A stretch of 15,898 bases of DNA from Myxococcales bacterium (lineage in GTDB: Bacteria; Myxococcota_A; Polyangia; Haliangiales; Haliangiaceae), in contig JADKKI010000039.1 in assembly GCA_016720595.1 (NCBI GenBank), forward strand, positions 1 to 15,898, written 5' to 3'. Position 1 is the stretch's first letter; every line of letters starts with the position of its first letter. Positions 10,903 to 15,898 of this stretch are shown one piece after another. Below the pieces are notes generated by a model. That model was not told the origin of the DNA and did no database searches. It saw nothing but the letters and a program-made list of their open reading frames with translations. A program made the translations under genes and the position numbers.

Positions 10903-11670
10903 AGGCCGCCTCGCTGCACGTCGCGATGATCGCTTCGCGGCACGCCTGGCTGGTCGCCTCGCTCCACGCCTCGCTCCACGCTTTGCTGCTCGCCGCGTTG
11001 CTCGCCTCGCTCCACGCCTCGTTGCTCGCCGCACCGCTCGCCGCGTTGCTCGCCTCGTTGCTCACGTCGTCCGCCCTGGTGGACGTCTTGCCGCCGGCTT
11101 CGCTGCCCGCTTCGTCGCCCGCCGGGCTTCGCGCCGCGCTCGCGGACGATCGGCATCACGAACTTCCCGGTGCTCCGCGCCTCGCCGTCCTCGATCTCGA
11201 TGCGCTCGAACCACAGCCGCGCGGCGTCGATCTCGGGGTGCTCCGCGAGCACGTGGCCGAGGAACCACTCCGAGAACACGCCGTACTGCCGCATCGCACG
11301 ATCGGTCGGGTTCCAGGCGCCGCGAACGCGCTCGTCGAGCAGCAGCGATCGATATGCCGTGTACTCGGCGTCGCCCGCGCGAAACATCAGGCTCCAGCTA
11401 CCGCCGCTGCGTCCGTGCAGCTCGAGCCGGTACCGATCACGCTCGGCGACCTGGAACAGCGCCCAGCGCTGCGTCACGAGCAGCGCGCGCTGCACCCAGC
11501 GAAACGGGCGCATGACCTCGATCTGGATCGGGCGCACGAGGTCGACGATCGGCGCCTGCCACGGCTTCACATAGCCGGGCGGCGGCAGCGGACAGCCATC
11601 GACCAGGCCGATCGCGATCCACGACTGCGATCACCCCGGCCCGTATGTGCGGCCAACGCTTCCCTGCCAC
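10899..11670 (-). CDS. HTTM-associated membrane-anchored protein with repetitive tail, frameshifted
   Basis: A protein that I expect to work with the HTTM protein, based on translational coupling (ATGA overlap at 10899-10902). I do not recognise a named family. GTG 11670 gives VAGKRWPHIRAGVIAV; after a shift near 11625 the reading continues SWIAIGLVDGCPLPPPGYVK, a likely N-terminal membrane segment, then PWQAPIVDLVRPIQIEVMRP, RYRLELHGRSGGSWSLMFRA, AYRSLLLDERVRGAWNPTDR, a helix AMRQYGVFSEWFLGHVLAEH, and RLWFERIEIEDGEARSTGKF. The last 60 or so codons are a 12-bp tandem repeat. In the uninterrupted frame they read EQRG-type tetrads ending at TGA 10899, but third-position G/C favours a neighbouring frame (GDEAGSEAGGKTS, then SNEA/SEAW tetrads), which needs a shift near 11118. 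The true C-terminus is therefore unsettled. Confidence 0.7.
10907..11076. repeat. 12-bp tandem repeat in the tail of the HTTM partner gene
   Basis: Units such as GCCTCGCTCCAC, GCCTCGTTGCTC and GCCGCGTTGCTC recur about fourteen times with drift. The unit length is four codons, so a tetrapeptide repeat is encoded in any frame: EQRG, SNEA or RRAT types on the minus strand. The GCCTCGC core resembles that of the 7139-7312 array, which also lies just upstream of a minus-strand gene start. Confidence 0.8.
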
Positions 11671-11679
11671 CTGCAGAGC

Positions 11680-12324
11680 TTAGCGCGTCGGGTCGAACGT
11701 CGTGACGCGGCGCAGGAACGAGGCGTCGAGATATTCGCGCTTGATCACCTCGGCCATCTCCCTCGGCGGTCTGGAACCGCTCGTAGTCGATCCGGATCAC
11801 GGGATGACCTTCGAGATGTTCGCGACGAACTCCTCGTACCCATCGTGCAGCGCCTGCAGGTAGCCGAGCTCGATCTTCGATTCGACATCCCGGCTGCGCA
11901 TGCGGATCCGCTCCGCGCTCGCCTCGGGCGAGACATCGAGGAACACGATCACGCTCGGCTTGCACATGAAGTTGCTCATGTTGCGGAACAGCTGGACGTA
12001 CGTCTTGTAGTCGCGCTCGTCCATGAGCCCGGTGCGGGCGAGCATCTTCGCGAAGATCGAGTCCTCGTAGATGGTGCGATCCTGCACCGCCGAGCGGCCA
12101 CGCCAGATGATCTCCTGGTGCTGCTGGAACTGGCGATTGAGCAGGTAGACCTGCATCGCGAACGAGTACCGCGCGGTGTCCCGGTAGAAGTCCGAGAGGT
12201 ACTCGTTGTCCGCGACCGGCTCGTAGTACGTGTCGATGCCGAGGTGATCGCCGAGCGCCTTGGCGAGCGTGGACTTGCCCGCACCGATCATCCCCGCGAT
12301 GCCGATGAAGATGTTGCCGAACAC
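11680..12324 (-). CDS. Deoxynucleoside kinase (dNK/dCK-dGK family), two compensating frameshifts
   Basis: A salvage enzyme that phosphorylates deoxynucleosides with ATP. From GTG 12324 it reads MFGNIFIGIAGMIGAGKSTL (P-loop G-x-x-G-x-G-K-S-T), then TYYEPVADNEYLSDFY, the substrate-pocket stretch YLLNRQFQQHQEIIW, DRTIYEDSIFAKML (the DR-S/T-like and ED signature), VIVFLDVSPEASAERIRMRS (lid Arg residues) and KIELGYLQALHDGYEEFV. One missing base near 11799 makes a false stop after SKVIP, and one extra G near 11761 follows; with both corrected the C-terminus is VIRIDYERFQTAEEMAEVIK ... FDPTR and the TAA is at 11680-11682 (214 residues). The frame is also open upstream to 12519, adding about 65 Ser/Pro-rich residues, but the P-loop position in the family favours 12324. 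It ends 9 bp before the HTTM partner. The exact nucleoside preference is unknown. Confidence 0.85.
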
Positions 12325-12575
12325 CTCGGGGCGGCCGCGCGCTGACTGGTGGGGACCGGACCCATCGGCCAGCGGGTTCCGGCCCGCCGGGCTACTGGAG
12401 CCGGAAGGGCGATCGGTCACCGGCCTCGATCGGGGTATCGAGCCGTGCCCGATCGGAGCGGTGACCGAGGGCTTGATCGAGGGGGATCCGGACGTCGCTT
12501 CGAGGGGATCGGGCAGCACGTCGAGCAGCCTGCCAGGCCCCTATGACAGCGCCCGAACGCGCCCCGGGAGTGGCC
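12325..12575. other. Gap between zinc-ribbon gene and deoxynucleoside kinase
   Basis: About 250 bp with no gene I can support. The minus-strand frame of the deoxynucleoside kinase stays open to an ATG-type start at 12519, giving a low-complexity Ser/Pro/Gly-rich extension. It could be an N-terminal extension of that enzyme or an untranslated leader with its promoter. No conserved motif or clear hairpin stands out. Confidence 0.4.
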
Positions 12576-12751
12576 TCAGCGCCGCCCTTTGAAGCCCATC
12601 ATCCCCTGGATCACCGACTCGCTCTCGCGGGCGACCTCGCCCTCCTCGCGCGCGCGATCGGCGCAGTCCTCCGTAGCTTCTTCACCTTGCCGGCGATCTT
12701 CACGGAGACGAGCTTGTCGACATCGTCGTTGCACCCACGGCAGGTCGGCAT
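12576..12751 (-). CDS. Small zinc-ribbon-like protein, one frameshift
   Basis: A 58-residue protein once one missing base near 12672 is restored. From ATG 12751: MPTCRGCNDDVDKLVSVKIA, then GKVKKL, and after the shift EDCADRAREEGEVARESE and SVIQGMMGFKGRR, ending at TGA 12576. The CxxC at residues 4-7 and a second Cys pair around the break (one Cys visible in EDC, its partner probably lost in the damaged codon) suggest a zinc-binding ribbon, followed by an acidic helix and a conserved-looking MMGFKGRR tail. Function unknown; small size and basic tail would fit nucleic-acid or protein binding, but this is inference. It begins 21 bp after the second kinase stop, so the two may share a transcript. 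Confidence 0.65.
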
Positions 12752-12772
12752 GGATCAAATCCTACCTCGACG

Positions 12773-14599
12773 TCAGCCGCGGGTCAGCTCCTCCCCAGCC
12801 GCCGGAACAGCCAGGACCGTAGCAGCAGCTTGGTCTGGCCTCGTTGAGAGCGGTGCGCAGCCGGGAGATGAACAGGCACGGGACGCTCAGCATCATCAGG
12901 CTCGCGACCAGGAGGAGGAGCGTCACCGCCGTCGGCCCCGGGAGCGCGAGCATGTGCGGCACGATCACCACGTTGCCGTGCTCGAACACGTACGACGGGG
13001 ACAGCACGCCCGCCAGCTCGAGGAGCGCAGGCACCGTCATCGCGATCGCGCCGAGCCCGAGGGTGGCCATCCGCATCCGGAACGAGGGATGCGCCTGGAG
13101 GACGATCGTGAACGTGGCGATCAACGTCGGCACCATCACCAGCGGACCGAACATCCGGCTGGTCGCGGCCCCACCGAGCAGCGTCAACCTGATCACCGCG
13201 AGCTGGATCCACGCCGGGATGAACCGCGAGCGCGAGGCCACGAAGCTCATGACAGCCGCCAACCCCACCGGGACGAGTACCGCGCCGCCTGCGCAGGCTC
13301 GTGCAGCCCGATCACCAGGACCACCGGGAGGAACAGGAACCACATCAAGGGAGGGCACCGATCGAGTACCGGGCCCAGATCTGGACGAGCCGTTGCTCGG
13401 CGGCACCCATCTCCGTCGCGACGGACTCGGGCATCACGCGCGGCGGCGTCGACATCAGCTGACCGAGCGTGGCCACGTTCTCGTCGTTCGCCGGATCGAG
13501 GGCGAGGGCACGGACCACCTCCCGGATCGCGGTGCCGCGCTCGTGCTCGTAGTCCGCGCCGAGCTCCGCCGCTCGCACCAGCGCCTCGCGAGCGCGCCCG
13601 GCATGGTCCACGGCGAGCGCCTTGCGCTGTGCGGAGCTCGCGATCACCGTCGAGAAACCGCACCACCGCCCTCCTGGCGCGCGGCGTGGGGTAGCGATCG
13701 GCGTGCCTCGGTCTCGGTGGCGCGAATGCAGATGGTCTCGAGCTCGGGCGCGATCCCGCGCTCCGGGGCGCTCGGAGTGTCCGCGCGTCGGCGGAGCCAC
13801 AAGGTCTCCGGGCTGCGGAGCCTCTCGAACGTCAGGATCTCGAACAGATCGCGCCGAGGGCGAACACGTCCGCCGCGCCCCACCGCCGGATCCGCCATCT
13901 GCTCCGGCGCCATGTAGAGCGGTGTCCCCATCAGCTCGCCGGGGATCGAGAGCCGCGAAGAAGCCGCGACCGCCGCCTTTCTCGGTCTCGCCGGTCAGTC
14001 GCGCCAGCTTCCCAATCGAGGACGTAGACTCACCGAAGTCGCCGAGCATGAGGTTGGCCGGCTTTGAGATCGTGATGGATCACGCCGCGCGAGTGCGCAG
14101 TCGATCGTCAGGCAGATCGTCGCGAACGCGGGTGAGCAGCTCGCGCTGCGTATCGGGCACGCGCGGCAGGATCACCCCGGCGCAGATCTTTCGAGGATCG
14201 CGTGCAACGTCCGCCCGGAGCACCCGGCGCATGGTGAAGAACGTGGTCCCATCGGGCCGGCGATCGACGTCGTAGACCGGCACGATCGCAGGGTGCCTCG
14301 AGTTGCCCTGAAACCTGGCCCGCGCGCAGAAACCGCTCGCGCTCCTCGGGCGCCACCCCGTCACGAGCGTGGCGTAGCCTGGCTTGACCGCGACATCGCG
14401 CACCGATCCGCGCATCGTGCGCGAGTATGGCTCGTCATCCCAAGCCACGCCGAGCAGCGCGCCTTCCATGCGCGATCCACGGCGAGCGCGACGCAGGTGT
14501 CCTCGAGCCCGAGCGTTACCGGCCTGGTCGCATTGCCCGACCAGCCGCGGTCTGCGTCAGATCCGCATACGTGGAAAGCTCGGGATCGTGCTCGTCCAT
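12773..14599 (-). CDS. Ser/Thr protein kinase with polytopic membrane C-terminus (DWG type), many frameshifts
   Basis: Hanks-type kinase of roughly 600 residues across frames. ATG 14599: MDEHDPELSTYADLTQTAAG, then VTLGLEDTCVALAVDR; glycine loop in a shifted frame (LLGVGGM..., then ILAHDARIG), RDVAVK (14368-14385), ERERFLR and ARFQGQLEHPAIVPVYDVDR (composite of frames), FATICLTID, AHSRGVIHHDLK and PANLMLGDFGE (14030-14075). The segment VYVLDWG then ARLTGETEK shows that DWG, not the preceding GDFGE, fills the DFG place, a known variant in this myxobacterial subfamily. GTPLYMAPEQMADPAVG (about 13885-13931) is the APE region. Past the kinase come a helical linker (DHAGRAREALVRAAELGADY) and several membrane helices (FLFLPVVLVIGLH, VLVPVGLAAVMSFVA, MVPTLIATFTIVL, GLGAIAMTVPALLEL, VTLLLLVASLMMLSV), ending LLLRSWLFRRLG-E-ELTRG at TGA 12773. 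At least ten shifts. Confidence 0.8.
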
Positions 14600-14667
14600 C
14601 GCACGACTTCCGCACGCCCGCGAGAGCCGCGACAGCCGCGTGTCGCGGGGGCTCAGGCGCGTCGATC

Positions 14668-15898
14668 TCACGCCGGGTGCCGGTGAGCCGCTTGGTTCGA
14701 AGAAGCGGTGAGCTGCGTGCAAAAGCCGCGACGGGGTTCGCGAACATCAGGCCCGAAGGCCTGCGCTGGAACGGCGGCAGCGCCGGCGGCACGCCGGCCG
14801 AGGTGCCGGCGTTGTAGCCAGCCATGTAGTGGTCCGCCTGCGGGAACACCGTACGCGCCGGTTCCTGGAGCGGTGCCGTCCCAGCGGTCACCGGAGCGAA
14901 AGTGAACGAGCCCACGGCGGGGACCCCGGCCGCGGCGATCACGGCGTTCCCGGATGAGACCCCGCGAGCTCGTCGAGCCCGGCGAGCCGCCACGCCGATC
15001 AGATCGCAGCTTCGCGAGCAGCGCCTTTATCAGCGCGGGCGGCTCCACCGGATACAGCGTCCACTGCATGAAGCCCATCAACGGATGCATCGAGAGCCGG
15101 AAGGCGGGCTCGTACCGGCATTGGGGACCTCGATGTGCGCAGGCCGAGCAGTTCGAGTTGGACGCGGGAACGCTTGTTCTCGTGAGCGTGGCCACGAGCC
15201 CGCGATCGGGACGCTCCACCGCTGCCGCCTGACTGTGTCGTCCGCGACCAGCGTCGCAGTGCTGATCATCGCGCCGAGCGAGGCCCACGACAGACCTGTC
15301 GCGATCGAACGCGAGGCCGGCGAGCGAGGCGTCTGCTGCGGCGAGCGGCGAGATCGCTCGAGTGTACCCGCGCAGCCCAGCAAGGCGGAGTCCGGCACAC
15401 CTGCGCGAGCGTGCCGAGCAGCATGTACGCCGCCGGTTATTCTGGCCTGCCGGGGTGCCCTTGATCGCGAGGCAGCCGCGTGACGATCACCGTCAGCGCC
15501 GGAGCTTGAAGAACCCATCCGCCGAGCGTCATTGTCCTTGGGTGCGGTGGCCAGCGGTGTCGGTGGCGCCTGGGCAACGCTCGCCGTGCTGGAAACGTCT
15601 CCTGAGGCTGAGAAACGCTGCTCTGATCCGCGGCCATGTCCGCGAGCGCAACGCCGTTGCCGAGCAGGCCACCGGCCCCTGTGGAAACAACACGGTGAGC
15701 ACCGGTAGGTGCGTGACGCTCGCCCGCGGATCGTGAGCACGAACGTGGGACCTGGCCCCGCCACGGCCGTGGCATGAGGGTTCTGAGCCTGCGCGCTGGT
15801 CCCCGTGATCACCCACCGAGTTGAACGCTCCCTGATCGTGATCGAGACGCTCGATTGGCGACGCCGGTGGTCCCGATGGCGCCACCGACCGAGGGAAC
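14668..15898 (-). CDS. Probable secreted alpha/beta-hydrolase-like protein, heavily frameshifted, 5' end off window
   Basis: Only fragments can be read, so function is tentative. In one frame ASLGAMISTATLVADDTV follows a Gly/Ser that, after a small shift, gives VVG-x-S-L-G-A-M (about 15245-15300): the G-x-S-x-G nucleophile elbow of alpha/beta hydrolases. Next come LVATLT, FRLSMHPLMGFMQWTLYPVE and PPALIKALLAKLRS (about 15005-15100), resembling the lid or post-elbow region of such enzymes, then TVFPQADHYMAGYN (about 14815-14856), whose His could be catalytic, and a Pro-rich end. Earlier fragments toward the right edge include HLPVLTVLFPQGPVA, LLGNGVALADMAAD and MTLGGWVLQAPALTVIVTRL. The last plausible stop is at 14668, 69 bp before the kinase start. 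The gene is broken more than any other here and its start is outside the window. Confidence 0.4.

Noticed and set aside
14360..14470. The second kinase seemed to lack its glycine-rich loop, since one frame reads GALLGVAWDDEPYS.
   Set aside because: Shifting frame recovers GGM near 14425 and then ILAHDARIG followed by RDVAVK, so the loop is present and only broken by indels.

Overview
The window is GC-rich DNA that reads as part of a Myxococcota (myxobacterial) chromosome. This is an inference from gene content: two large membrane-anchored Ser/Thr kinases (one with a PEGA-like tail, one of the DWG type with a polytopic membrane tail), a zinc amidase ending in a MYXO-CTERM-like anchor, several Cys-type lipoproteins, an HTTM membrane protein with its neighbour, and strongly GC-biased third codon positions. 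I saw no rRNA, tRNA, CRISPR array or phage genes.

Layout. Bases 1-1487 (-): N-acetylmuramoyl-L-alanine amidase, running off the left end. 1610-3749 (+): Ser/Thr kinase, convergent with glpX (3753-4748, -; class II fructose-1,6-bisphosphatase). 4796-5263 (+): small lipoprotein. 5357-7098 (-): a two-gene unit, homoserine dehydrogenase followed by a YbgC-type thioesterase, overlapping by one base. 7139-7312: codon-periodic tandem repeat. 7355-7834 (-): SnoaL-like lipoprotein, divergent from enolase (7898-9175, +), which overlaps a Cys-rich lipoprotein (9175-9533, +) by one base. 9533-10003: element of about 470 bp bounded by inverted copies of a repeat also present at 5268. 9985-12751 (-): tightly packed run of HTTM protein, its partner, a deoxynucleoside kinase and a small zinc-ribbon protein. 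12773-14599 (-): second kinase. 14668-15898 (-): badly broken alpha/beta-hydrolase-like gene running off the right end.

How the genes fit together. The intact centre holds housekeeping metabolism: enolase and GlpX for glycolysis and gluconeogenesis, Hom for the aspartate-family amino acids. The flanks hold signalling (two kinases), cell-wall hydrolysis and membrane or lipoprotein genes of unknown role.

Two things stand out. First, reading-frame damage is very uneven: none is visible from 3753 to about 9420, a few shifts lie between 9430 and 12330, and damage is dense in 1-3700 and 12570-15898. Conserved motifs continue across every break, so low-coverage contig ends with indel errors are a better explanation than real pseudogenes. 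Second, a repeat of about 38 bp beginning GGGGACGGTTTCAACTTGAG occurs three times, each time at the 3' end of a gene and always in the same orientation relative to that gene. Two of the copies face each other around a GC- and G-run-rich segment that may carry the remnant of a protein I do not recognise. This looks like a small REP/MITE-like or decayed mobile element and is the most promising undescribed feature here.
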